Shown one piece after another: positions 1 to 10,093 of a stretch of 64,000 bases of DNA. Positions within the stretch are counted from its first letter, which is position 1. The number at the start of each line of letters is the position of its first letter. The notes under the pieces are model-generated. The model was given only the letters and a program-made list of their open reading frames with translations, was not told the origin of the DNA and did no database searches. The position numbers and the translations under genes are program-made. The DNA lies in contig MNCI01007655.1 of assembly GCA_015680685.1 (NCBI GenBank), positions 469,724-533,723 of the forward strand, written 5' to 3'. Source of the DNA: Gnetum montanum. Taxonomy: Eukaryota; Streptophyta; Gnetopsida; Gnetales; Gnetaceae.

Positions 1-469
1 TGATAGACCATAATTTCTACACATAGTTACACCTTGTATTGCTATATGCAATGCATGGAACTCTCTTTTTCTTTATCTTTCCAAAAGCATTTTCCTTGAA
101 AATTTCTAGGGAAAGATCTTTGATGCCTATTTGCACATCAATAGTGTTGAACTGTGTCCTTTCCATAATGATTGGGAAGTCCCCCTTGCAGTTATCAACA
201 TTGATCACTAGGAAATTGGTAGGATAGGACCACCTATTGATAGTGGTCACAATGTCCTTCACTAATCCCAATGAAACAATGATGGTCTGATTTTTCAATT
301 CTAAATGAATGTTACTCTTCTTGAGAGGAGGTAGGTTGTAGGCTTTGTACATTTCATGAGAAATCAGATTGACACTAGAACTTGAATTAAGAAGGGCCAT
401 GCATGAATCATTTTTAGCAATCTACAAGTAGATGAGGGAACTTCCAGGATCAGCTATTTTCTTAGGAAG
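1..469 (-). pseudogene. Element A, left part: decayed gag-pol protease region
   Basis: This is the downstream part (minus strand) of retroelement A, running off the left edge. Read on the minus strand, 400 to 17 is open for 127 codons and matches the protease and post-protease segment of the other elements here: SSSVNLISHEMYKAYNLPP, then a GLVKDIVTT stretch, then a DFPIIM motif, then SLEIFKENAFGKI. The aspartic protease triplet, DSG in an active enzyme, reads NSS, so this copy would be inactive. Element B is inserted just upstream, at 470, and the reading continues at 10094. RT, RNase H and integrase of A would lie beyond the left end of the window. Family assignment is firm; exact domain ends are not. 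Confidence 0.85.
465..469. other. Target-site duplication of element B (GGAAG)
   Basis: GGAAG at 465-469 directly precedes the 5' LTR of B and recurs at 10089-10093 directly after its 3' LTR. Removing B and one copy rejoins the protease-coding text of element A, as seen in the uninterrupted copy at about 25281-25340. A perfect 5-bp duplication is the usual integrase signature. Confidence 0.93.
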
Positions 470-1303
470 TGATGAGCCACAATATCAGACCCTCAATATC
501 AGGTACATGATATCAGAGGTGCCAAAGCAATATCGAACATGCGATATCGGAGCTTGTCTCGTTGCCTATAAATAAGAGAGGAGGGCACTTGCTTTCGTAG
601 TTAGTTTCTTAGTCCCTTAGATGAACTCTTGTAGTTTCCCCTTTTTAGAGTTAGAATTATTTTTGAGTGTCCGCAATAGGAGTCATAAAGTGAATAGATC
701 TTTATTCGAGCATTGTGTACCTGAGCACACTTTGTGTCCAGAAATAAAACGAACTTTGTGATAAACCTTGCAACATTCAAAATAACTTAATTATTTCATT
801 TAAATGTTATTTACTTTTACCTGCTACTCTCATTAGTTAATTAATATTATGTTATTGAATTGTTAATTATCAACAAATTAGTACACTCAGTACGACCACT
901 TCGAGCATACGTGGAACACTTGGTAACCAAGTAACGACTAGTGTTTGGTAATCCTAGTAGTGTTACACTGGTTCAGGATGTGTCCAGAAAGTGGGAATAG
1001 ATGCTGGTGTTAGGACTAGTTAAAGCATAGTTGATTAGTTTAATTAAATTAGTTACTCCCTCATTTCATTTCTCCATTTTAAGTATCAAGAACATAAAAC
1101 ATAAAAAACCATAAAAATCACATACCTCAAGTTTACTTAACCATACAATTGTGCCATACAAGTAAGCTTGGGAAGACAACAATTGCATAACCCATCCTTG
1201 TTCTATGAAGATGCATAAGCACTTAGTCCTTGGAGTTCAACCAGGTCATGTGTGAATGCTCATATTTGTATGGTTGAGTGTAGGGGTACCTTGCCACTCA
1301 TCA
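470..1303 (+). repeat. Element B 5' LTR
   Basis: 834 bp, starting TGATGAGCCAC and ending CCACTCATCA. U3 carries several GATATC-like motifs, then a TATAAATA box at 567-574. An AATAAA at 743-748 lies in the probable R region. U5 holds the paired TTGGTAACC/TTGGTAATCC motif at about 917-971, then the conserved tail with GGGGTACC. The partner LTR is at 9239-10088. Confidence 0.94.
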
Positions 1304-1304
1304 T

Positions 1305-1323
1305 TGGTGTCGTTGCTAGGGAC
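1305..1323 (+). promoter_or_regulatory. Primer-binding site of B (tRNA-Asp type)
   Basis: TGGTGTCGTTGCTAGGGAC follows the 5' LTR after one base. Plant tRNA-Asp(GUC) ends so that a perfect site would read TGGCGCCGTTGCCGGGGA; the differences here are all C-to-T or G-to-A. The related elements in this window show the same site. Confidence 0.85.
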
Positions 1324-1409
1324 TTTGTTGTTTGTGCGCTAATTAGAACTTAGGAATCTTCCCATTGTTGGAACGAACCCTTAGGGTTAGTGACCCTACA
1401 ATCATCACA

Positions 1410-1416
1410 GAGAGAG

Positions 1417-1453
<37 letters not shown>
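1410..1453. repeat. GA microsatellite in the B leader
   Basis: A run of GA dinucleotides between the primer-binding site and the gag start, ending in a single N at 1454. The length is probably uncertain in the assembly. Confidence 0.9.
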
Positions 1454-1473
1454 NGCACACTGAATAATCAGTC

Positions 1474-3450
1474 ATGTCTCCTTCTTCTTATGAGAATGCT
1501 TCACCACCTAGGTTCGACATAATAAACAATCAGAGGCATAGTACACATGATGACCCGCCAGTGCCCCAACAGTTTCGCATAGTATACGCTCATCCTAATG
1601 AGTATATACTAGACTTTACCTTTATCCTCCACTAGGATGAACAACTACATTGGCATGATTTAGAAGGTAACATAGTGTTACCTCCCAATCGCTCCATCCT
1701 AAGCATGCTTCTTCGTGTTCTCACATGAATTAGTATGCAACACTTATAAGAAGAATACGTTGTGCATAAACATAACTCGAGAGATTATCGACCTGCAGAG
1801 GCACAACATCAAATGGACCTACAATAGGAGAGACATTACAAATCTATGAATGGAAAGTGGTTGTAGGATGTTCTATATATCCTAAGTGAAAATGAAGGTA
1901 GTGAACCTGCCTCAGGAAGTTTTCCACAAAACGATATTCCTCTTGTTGGCTTTGGTTAAGGATTTGTGTATTAGAATCTTCACTCAACTATTCAAAACCC
2001 AGGTTCTAATACCAATGGACACAAAGGGTCCAAAAAAGAAACATGAACACGTGATAATGACGAACATTCTAATCGTAATCATAACTGAGGCCATGACCAC
2101 CGAAGAGAAAATAGTAGGCACCGTCATGGTGCTAGTCCTCCTTCCTCTTCACCTTCATCATCTCCTTCCAGCTCTCCTTCAGGATCTAAATGCAGTCGCA
2201 AAGGAAAAGACCTTGAGGACAATTGTAAGCAAAATAGGGATCATAGAAAAAAAATTTGAGAAAGGGGACGAGGGCATTCCAGAGAGGCACATCACGAAAG
2301 AAGGGAGAGTAGGGAACAACATAGGCATCATAGATGCCATAGACAGTGCGATCATGATGAACCCCTACTCGCCACCCGAAGTATGTTAGACATAATAGAG
2401 GCCGTTAGGATTCCAACAAGGCACCAAAAGGATAGTAGGATAAAAATATTAGACATGAAAAATATCCCATGATTTGAAGGGAGATACAACAATGATCCTC
2501 AAAATCATCTACAAGCATTCTATGATGCATGTGCCTTGAAAAATATAGAAAATGAGTGAAAAAAACTCAAGTTGTTTCCATAGACATTGATCAAGGAAGT
2601 GGAAAGTTTGTACCAGTCCTTAGAACCAAAATCCATTCATCGATGGAGTACCATGTTAGACTTATTCAACAATAAGTATCAAATGTACTCCCAAGTGTCC
2701 AACCTGCATAGGCAAATCCAAGGATGGAAACAAGGAGGACACGAACCCTTGGATGCTATCATGGATCAATATTATGCATTATTACATCGTTGCCATGACC
2801 ATGGTTACTCGTAAAGGGAAAAACTATGCCATCTCATGGATGGGCTTAGGTATGAAACGTGAAGAACCCTTGGGACTTATGCCCAAGGAAGGCTATCTGA
2901 GCTCTGAGCCCATCAAATATAAAGATTGTTGGAGTAAGTTGCCAAGGAGGAAGGTGAGTTAAGGAAAAGAGAAAGTGTAGAGGAATACAATAGAGATCCT
3001 TTCCTCCGAAAGAATGAAGTTAGATTTTGTGAAGATGAAGAAGAGTCACAACTTGAAGAGATGGTAAATAGGAAGACTTTACCCATCCAAAAATTTGCAT
3101 CAGAAGTATTAGTAAAGGTAGATCAATTGTGGAATTCCCTAGATGATAAATTTCAAACAATTCTAAAAGTAGTAGAGGAGTCTAAAGAGCAAAGTAGTGA
3201 CCGAGAGAGAAGCAAAAGGAAAGAAGCTGAATATGCATGTAACAAGGGTAAGGAAAAAGTTGCCGTCATTGAAGAGGTTGTGGTTTTAGACATAAAGAAT
3301 GATGGTGGATGTGAGATATGCCAATATGACCATCCTAAGGGATGTTGCCTAGTAGTGTCACATCTACAAGAGTCTGGGGGTGTATGCACTAAACCCATGA
3401 TTAAACAAATGGCAAGCACCCTGAAGGTTACCTTATCCTCAAGGTAACCC
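1474..3450 (+). pseudogene. Element B gag (decayed)
   Basis: Capsid/nucleocapsid region of B. The start ATG at 1474 corresponds to the gag starts of G (33406), D (27847), F (59615) and A (12583), all beginning Met-Ser-Ser/Pro-Ser. The first in-frame stop is TAG at 1633-1635, codon 54. The capsid core follows at about 2470-2960, with the segments DPQNHLQAFYDACALK and QVSNLHRQIQGWKQGG. A basic, acidic and Arg-rich stretch precedes it (1886-2389). A Cys/His motif near 3310-3350, CEICQYDHPKGCC, is probably the nucleic-acid-binding knuckle. Several stops and frame changes break it. It is not expressed as one protein in this state. Confidence 0.88.
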
Positions 3451-4835
3451 AAGGTATTTCCACCAACCCTTGACCTATTATCCAAGTGGAACTCCATTGC
3501 AACCAAATGAACAATATCAACAATGGCAATACTTGTAGTCATGGGGAATGCCATTACCATGTCAATAGTATCCTTACCGTCAACCTGACCCATATGGATA
3601 CTGCGTTCAACAGCCGATCTCTCCACGTGACTCCATTAGTCACATCACTCCCCAACCTGACTACCAGATCCACGAATGCTATAGAACTCCTTCTCCTAGG
3701 GGTGATGTTTCACAAATGTACTATCCTCCTCATTCAACTACACCTCTTCCACCCTTAGCTCCATTACCACTTGCTACAACTATGCAGGGTGAGCTTCCTA
3801 CCCAGCCACAACAACATAACGTTACAAGGGCTGTTAACTCTCAACCTACTGTTGGTTTGGATAATCGATCAAAGAAGAGACCTTTCTTTAGAACCAATAG
3901 TCCAACCAAGTCCTTACAACCACAAGTGGCCAATTCTCCAAACGCCTCACCACCATTCGAATCTTCAGAGCTTCCTTCGAACCAAAAATCATGCCCAACA
4001 CACACAGTCATGTTGACTCATGCCATTACTGATTGGATTAAAGCTGGCCATCTTCCTAGGAAATTCTCTAATCCTAGAAGTCTTCTTATATATTTGCAAA
4101 TCGTTGGAAATGAGCCTTACAAAGCTCTTTTGTATTCAGGTTTCATTGTTAACTTAATCTCTCAAGAAATGTACAAAGCTTGGAACCTACTTCCACTAAA
4201 AAAGAGTAACATTCATCTAGAGTTGGCTGACCAGTCCATCACTGTCCCATTAGGACTAGTGGAGGACATTGTCACCACTACTTTTGGGTGGTCGTATCTA
4301 GCTGATTTACTAATGATTTAAGTCAACAACTGTAAGGGAGACTACCCAATCATAATGGAAAGAGCATGGCTAAGCATAATTGATGCACACCTAGGAATAT
4401 GTGATCTTTCCTTAGAAATCTCAAAAGAAAATACATTTGGAAAAATCAAGAAGAAGAAAGTTTCATGCATCGAATACAGTGACATTGGGTGTAACTATGT
4501 GCAAAAGTCTTAGTTTGTACAACATTTAACATTGCCTACATGCAACCAGTGTGCACAAGTAATGGATATACAAAGATGCTTATATTTAGCAGCCACAAGA
4601 CAAGAAGGCACCCAGTGGCTGAAAATTGACCAAAATAGCAATTCAACTATATGCATGGAACTAACTAAGAGCTTGACTTGTGCCTATATCAATAGCGTAG
4701 ATACATTAGAGCAAGTCCATAGCCAACTTCTTAGTCTTGACATCAAAAATACCAACTGGGGGAAGTTGGAAATTCTTGATGAGTTTAAGGAAGAGCCCCT
4801 TAAATTAAAACCATTGCCCACTGGTAAATAAATGG
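3451..4835 (+). pseudogene. Element B gag-pol linker, protease and connector (decayed)
   Basis: A Pro/Gln/Asn-rich linker (about 3480-3960) leads into a retropepsin-like aspartic protease (about 4010-4500). The usual DSG triplet is changed to YSG (ALLYSGFIVNLISQEMYKAW), which removes the catalytic Asp. The segments GLVEDIVTT, DYPIIMERAWLS and SLEISKENTFGKI follow, as in all relatives. A connector with four spaced Cys (4530-4830, TCNQCAQVMDIQRC) joins the protease to RT. A stop at 4319-4321 and others interrupt the frame. Confidence 0.87.
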
Positions 4836-4955
4836 TTGAAAGCCTTTACTTGGTCATATCTCGAATTAACTAGAATAGATTCTAGGATATGTCAACATAG
4901 AATTTACACTAACCCCTCCATGAAGCCTCGATGACAATCGCAAAGGCGACTGAAC

Positions 4956-5650
4956 CCTAAGCTTAAGAAAGTGGTTAAAGAAGAAATTGAACAACTTCTA
5001 AAAGTCAGGTTCATCTACCACATTGCTGATAGTGAATGGGTTAGTCCATTAGTCATTGTGCCTAAAAAGGGAGGTAAATGGAGGGTGTGTATAGACTTTA
5101 GGCTATTAAACATGGCAATATTTAAAGACCATTTCCCATTACCATTCGTTGACCAAGTCCTAGATACCATTGTAGGGCATTACTACTATGGTTTTCTAGA
5201 TGGTTACAATGGATACAATTAAATTCAAATAGCACCAAAAGACCAAGCCAAGACTACATTAACAAGTCCTTGGGGGACATTTGCATATAGGCAAATGCCA
5301 TTTGGCTTGTGCAATGCCCAGCAACATTTCAACATCTAGTTCTAAGTATATTTTAACAGTAAATAGGGAATGGTGTGGAGGTCTTTATGGATGATTTCTC
5401 CACCTATGGAGCAGACTTCAAACAAGCATTGGACCGATTAGAGCAAGTATTGAAACGATGTGTAGAAACCAACTTAAGGCTCAATTGGCAAAAAAGCCAT
5501 TTAATGGTCCAAGAAGGCATTGTGTTAGGACATAAGATTTCACAAACAGGGATAGAGGTAGATCTTGAAAAGATTAAAGTCATCCAAGGAAGTACTTGTC
5601 AACTTGAAACTGTAAAAGATATTCGATCATTCCTTGGACATGCTAGCTAG
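4956..5650 (+). pseudogene. Element B reverse transcriptase (decayed)
   Basis: RNA-dependent DNA polymerase domain. In order: a fingers segment with VPKKGGKWRVCIDFRLLNM (about 5060-5115), a palm segment with FLDGYNGYN (near 5200), MPFGLCNA (about 5297-5320), and the catalytic box FMDDF (about 5382-5396), where both Asp residues are kept. QEGIVLGHKIS follows at about 5512-5540. Stops at Gln positions and a frame change before the FMDDF segment disable it. FMDDF instead of YVDD is a trait I associate with Athila-type elements. Confidence 0.9.
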
Positions 5651-6331
5651 TATGGATGCTTCATCGAGAACTTTTCAAAAATTGCAAAACCATTGGTAGA
5701 ACTAATGAAGAAGGATGTACCCTTTGAATGAACTAGGGAATGTGAGCTAGCTTCCCAAACCTTGAAATAGAAGCTCATAGAAACACCCATTCTACAAGCT
5801 CTTGACTGGTCCAGAACATTCCACATAATGATCGACATGTCCAACTTTGCTTTAGGAGCTATACTTACATAGCTAGATGATAAAAAATGACCCTATTACA
5901 TTCACTATGCAAGTTGGAGTATTTCTGGTGCATAGCTCAATTATACTACAATAGAAAAAGAATTAATGGCTGTTGTGTTTGCACTAGAAGAATTTAGGCA
6001 CTATGTATTGGGCTATAAAATATTTGTACACATAGATCATAGTGTAATATGGTTCCTAATGAATAAACTATTGGTGAGCCTTTGCATCATACGATGGCTT
6101 GTGATCTTACAAGAGTTTGATCTTACGATGATCGATCGTAAAGGCATCACGAATGTTGTGGCTAATCACTTATCTCGATTACGATGGGACAACAAAGAAG
6201 ATGAATATCCAATTTCTGGCCACTTCCCTAATGAACTCCTCTTTGTAGGTGTAATAAATAATCAATTAAGCATAGTGACAAACTGGTATAGTAGCATTGT
6301 TACCTATCTTCTCACACAAGAAACACCATAA
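5651..6331 (+). pseudogene. Element B RNase H (decayed)
   Basis: The connection and RNase H region follows RT in the usual gypsy order. Recognisable pieces are a FHIMIDMSNFALGA motif (about 5819-5860), which contains the first catalytic Asp; KELMAVVFALEEFRHYVLGY (about 5958-6015) with the catalytic Glu; and HIDHSVIWFLMN with a further Asp. TNVVANHLSRL closes the domain where active enzymes have a conserved Asp (VADxLSRL); here that residue is Asn. In-frame stops occur upstream of 5966. Confidence 0.88.
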
Positions 6332-6379
6332 ATGCTAGACATTAAAAAGAAATAATAGTTTCTTCACTAAGCGAAATAT

Positions 6380-7545
6380 TTCATGGAAATCAATGAACAC
6401 CTTTATAAGGTATGTTTTGATGGTGTGTTCCCAATGGAGATCAATTGCAAGTTCTCCAAGATGCTCATGAGGGCCCTTGTGGGGGTCATTACACTAGGAG
6501 ACGAATGGCCATTAGAATTTTTCTTGCAGGATATTATTGGCCTACATTGTTCCGAGACGCTCATCATTTCGTCCAATCTTGTGAATGCTACCAATGCGAT
6601 GGGGGAATGACTGCTAGAATGGAAGGTCCACAACAATGCATTCAACCTTTAGAACCCTTCGACATATAGGGAATTGATTTTATGGGGCCTATCACACTAA
6701 TGTCTAATGGAAAAGCCTACATTGTTGTTGTTGTTGACTATTTTACAAAGTGGGCAGAAGTAGCTACTATCATTGACTGTACATCATCTGCTGCTGCAAT
6801 ATTTGTTCAACAACAAATTGTAAATAGGTTTGGCATGCCTCATGCACTTATTTTTGATAATGGTACAGATTTTACAGGTGCAACTTTTCAGAAGTTGATG
6901 CAATGCTTAGGAGTGGAGCATAAGCTAACTACACCATATCATCCTCAAGTGAATGGCCAAGCTAAAGTCACCAATAGGGAGATCACAAAAATATTGACAT
7001 GAACCATTAGCAAAAATAGGCAAGATTGGAGCACAAAACTGAATGATGCTCTTTGGGAATACTGCTCCACATGGAAACTCCCTATAGGCTATTCTCCCTA
7101 TGAGTTAGTGTACAATAAACTTCCAACACTTCCTATCTAGGCTTAGCTTCGTACACTATCTATAGCATGTGACCTCAACCTTGACCTCAATCTAGCATAA
7201 AAAGAACAATTAATGGACCTTAACTTGCTAGATGAAAACTAATTAGCCGCACAGTCATCCAATAAACTGCACAAGGCCTTTAACAAACAACGTCATGACC
7301 TAAGGATTAGGAAAGTCAAATATCAACTAGGAGATAAGGTTCTGTATTGAAATCTTGCACATGCATCACAAAAAACTAAATTTCAAACACTGTGGGAAGG
7401 ACCTTATACCATTCATGAAACTTTTCCTTCAGGGGCCATGATGATCTATAAAATTGAAAGCCCAGATAGGAAATTATTAGTCAACATCTAGCAAACCAAA
7501 CCTTTCCATGAGCCTGAAATGGCGAGTAATAACACTACCTATGTT
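6380..7545 (+). pseudogene. Element B integrase (decayed)
   Basis: Retroviral-type integrase. The N-terminal HHCC zinc module is seen as LQDAHEGPCGGHY (about 6450-6490) and SCECYQCDGGMT (about 6580-6615). The catalytic core includes GIDFMGPIT (first Asp), FDNGTDFTG (second Asp, about 6856) and YHPQVNGQAKVTNREITKIL. Relatives read QVEV at the last motif, so the catalytic Glu is changed to Lys in this copy. The C-terminal part (about 7260-7480) has KVKYQLGDKVLY and LWEGPYTIHE. No chromodomain follows. Confidence 0.9.
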
Positions 7546-9226
7546 AATGGATAACCTTACTCATTATTTCAAATCTCCTCCTTCCGGCTCATTCATGGGG
7601 GAGATGGCCACTAATGCTAACCATTCTAAGCCCTCACTTCCTTTGTCTTTTTTGTTTTACACATTCTTCATCTTTACTTATTTTTNTAAACAAACTTATT
7701 AATGAATTGGTGGCTTGGTATTCTTCAAACCAAGGAAAGATACAAATGGATTGAAAAGGATGTGACTTCAAGGGGATTCGACACATTTGTGCTGGCTATT
7801 CTCCTAGGTCCTTGGATGTTTCTCATAGGCTTCCCACCATTTTGCTGTTGACTAATATCAGGAAGTTGAATGAATTGAATAAGTCTTTACATGGTGTGGT
7901 TTTCACAAAAAAAAAATGGTGGGAATTCAAAGCACAGCCCTTAGGCACACTACAGGAAAATGGGCTACAAGCACTGGTTATGGCACAGGAAAGACATGTT
8001 ACCCATGCTTGAAGGTTTCCTCTAACTAAGGCCCTTCCTCACTTCTTGTTTCTTTAATCCTCTCTTTTTGGGATGGTGGTTACTTTGTAGAAGCATTCTT
8101 GTTGCTTCAAGAGGATAGCTTGGTCAAGTGTGTTGATGTGAGGTTACTGGATGTGGTTAGTTTAATCTAGATTTGGGCAAAATTTTATTAAGTCACCTTA
8201 ATCACACACTACACAAGGGACTTTACACAACCTTGATTTTGGAATCCCATTCCATTCCATTCTCTCTTTCCGTATTGCTTTCCATATTCCACCTCATTGC
8301 CAATTTTATGATTAGTCTATATCTTGGTTGACGCATTATTATTCCTTGGTAAATTCTTGTGGGTAAGTTCTTAACCATTGTTTACATATGACATTCCTAG
8401 AGCCTACGGACTCATGGTTTGTGGGTTTGTCAGCGCATTAGGGACATGAGCCTGCTTTGGGGAGGACCTACTAGCATTCCTTTTTGGTGCAATTGTTAAG
8501 TTCTTTCCCTTAAACATTTCCTCAATCAACTATTTCTCATTTCACCCATCCATGATATCCATTTTTGTTTTTGTTTTATTGGCTTCATCATTGTTATCTC
8601 TTTCATCTTTCTTATTCTTTCCTTTGCCACCCTATTGCTACCAGAGGTTCGCTCTTAGTTGTGGGGGCTTGTTGCAAATTTTTCCATTTCATTACTTATC
8701 TTACCCCTACACCTTGAGTAGTTATCAGTTACAAACCTCTAACCTAGTATTTGCCACACCCACAACCTAGCTAAGGTGCTTCATATTGAGGCAAGGTATC
8801 AATTACATCATATCTTATCTATCCTTGCTAATTCGTGATTGTGTTGTGTGTGCAGATGGTGATCACATGAATAATGGACTAGGATAGGAGGGAGCACTTA
8901 GGATGGATTGGAGCTAGAGTGTTTACGCAAGGAACAAGCTTGATCATGTGGCCATGGATGAACAACGGTGTGCACATTTTTGACATCGGTAGTAATGCAC
9001 CTCATTTTATTTTCTCTCTCTTCAAGCTATCAAATGAGGTTCTAGATGTCATTTATGTATAGTGTTCACCACAATGGTTATGAACACTAATGCTGTAATA
9101 TGTTTGTTGATTCATTCACTAGGCACTTTGAGTCTGTCATTCCATGTCACCATCAGTTGTCGTTCAATCAATAATCCCATACCTTTCCAATATTTTGTAA
9201 GGAACTTAAGGATGAGTTTTCATTTA
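7546..9226 (+). other. Element B 3' untranslated region, no convincing gene
   Basis: 1.7 kb between integrase and the polypurine tract. It aligns by eye with the corresponding regions of G (40381-42330) and, inverted, with D and F. It contains the conserved core GAAAGACATGTTACCCATG at 7989-8007. Short ORFs here (for example 8552-8770) are not shared by relatives. A single N lies at 7686. No env-like gene was found. Confidence 0.75.
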
Positions 9227-9238
9227 ATCGTGGGGGTA
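9227..9238 (+). promoter_or_regulatory. Polypurine tract of B
   Basis: AATCGTGGGGGTA ends at the base before the 3' LTR. The G-rich tract is shared with G (42331-42344) and, inverted, with D (19736 on) and F (51752 on). It is the usual primer for plus-strand DNA synthesis. Confidence 0.85.
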
Positions 9239-10088
9239 TGATGAGCCCTAATATCAGACCTACGATATTGGACCCTTAATATAGGGTATGCGATATCAAA
9301 GGTGCCAAAGCAATATCGAACATGTGATATTGGAACTTGTCTTATCACCTATAAATAAGAGACGAGGGCACATGATTTCGTAGTTAGTTTCTTAGTCCCT
9401 TAGTCGAACTCTTGCAGTTTTCCCTTTCCAGAATTAAAATTATTTTTGAGTGTCCGTAGTAGGAGTCATAAAGTGAAAGGATATTTATTTGAGCATTGTG
9501 TACCTGAGCATACCTTTGTGTCCAAAAATAAAGATGAACTTTGTGATAAACCTTGCAACATTCAGAATAGCTTAATTATTTCATTTAAATGTTATTTACT
9601 GTTACTCGCTACTCTTATTAGTTAATTAATGTTATTTTATTGAATTGTTAATTATCAACAAATTAGTACACTCAGTACGACCACTTCAAGCATATGTGGA
9701 ACACTTGGTAACCTAGTAACGACTAGCATTTGGTAATCCCAGTAGTGTTACACTGGTTCAGGATGTGTCCGGCAAGTGGGAATGGATGCTAGTGTTAGGA
9801 CTAGTTAGAGCATAGTTGATTAGTTCAATTAAATTAGTTACTTCCTCATTTCATTTCTCCATTTTAAGCATTAGAAACATAAAACATAAAAAACCATAAA
9901 AATCACATACCTTAAGATTACTTAACCATATAATTGTGTTGTACAAGTAAGCTTGGGAAGACAACTATCGCATAACCCATCCTTGTTCTATGAAGGTGCA
10001 TAAGCACTTAGTCTTTGGAGTTCAACTAGATCATGTGTGAACACTTGCATTCATATGGTTGAGTGTAGGGGTACCTCGCCACTCATCA
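9239..10088 (+). repeat. Element B 3' LTR
   Basis: 850 bp, TGATGAGCCC to CCACTCATCA, partner of 470-1303. It has the same TATAAATA, AATAAA and paired GGTAA motifs. It is followed at once by the GGAAG target duplication. Confidence 0.94.
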
Positions 10089-10093
10089 GGAAG

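Larger units (their letters stand above)
470..10088 (+). mobile_element. Element B, full-length Ty3/gypsy LTR retrotransposon (Athila-like)
   Basis: A complete but decayed element of 9,619 bp inserted in element A. It has two LTRs (470-1303 and 9239-10088), a tRNA-Asp type primer-binding site, gag, protease, RT, RNase H, integrase, a 1.7-kb 3' untranslated region, a polypurine tract and a perfect 5-bp target duplication. The coding region has many stops and frameshifts, so it cannot encode a working polyprotein. The two LTRs differ visibly at many positions, so the insertion is not recent. The FMDDF RT box and tRNA-Asp primer point to the Athila side of Ty3/gypsy; this is from memory of the families, not a search. 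Confidence 0.95.

Noticed and set aside
3153-3626. A 157-codon minus-strand frame in element B.
   Set aside because: It lies opposite the gag nucleocapsid and linker frame, which matches the other elements; it is a shadow.
8552-8770. A 72-codon frame with a hydrophobic start between integrase and the 3' LTR of B, which could suggest an env-like gene.
   Set aside because: The same region in G, D and F has no matching frame, and the segment is T-rich, which gives hydrophobic codons by chance.
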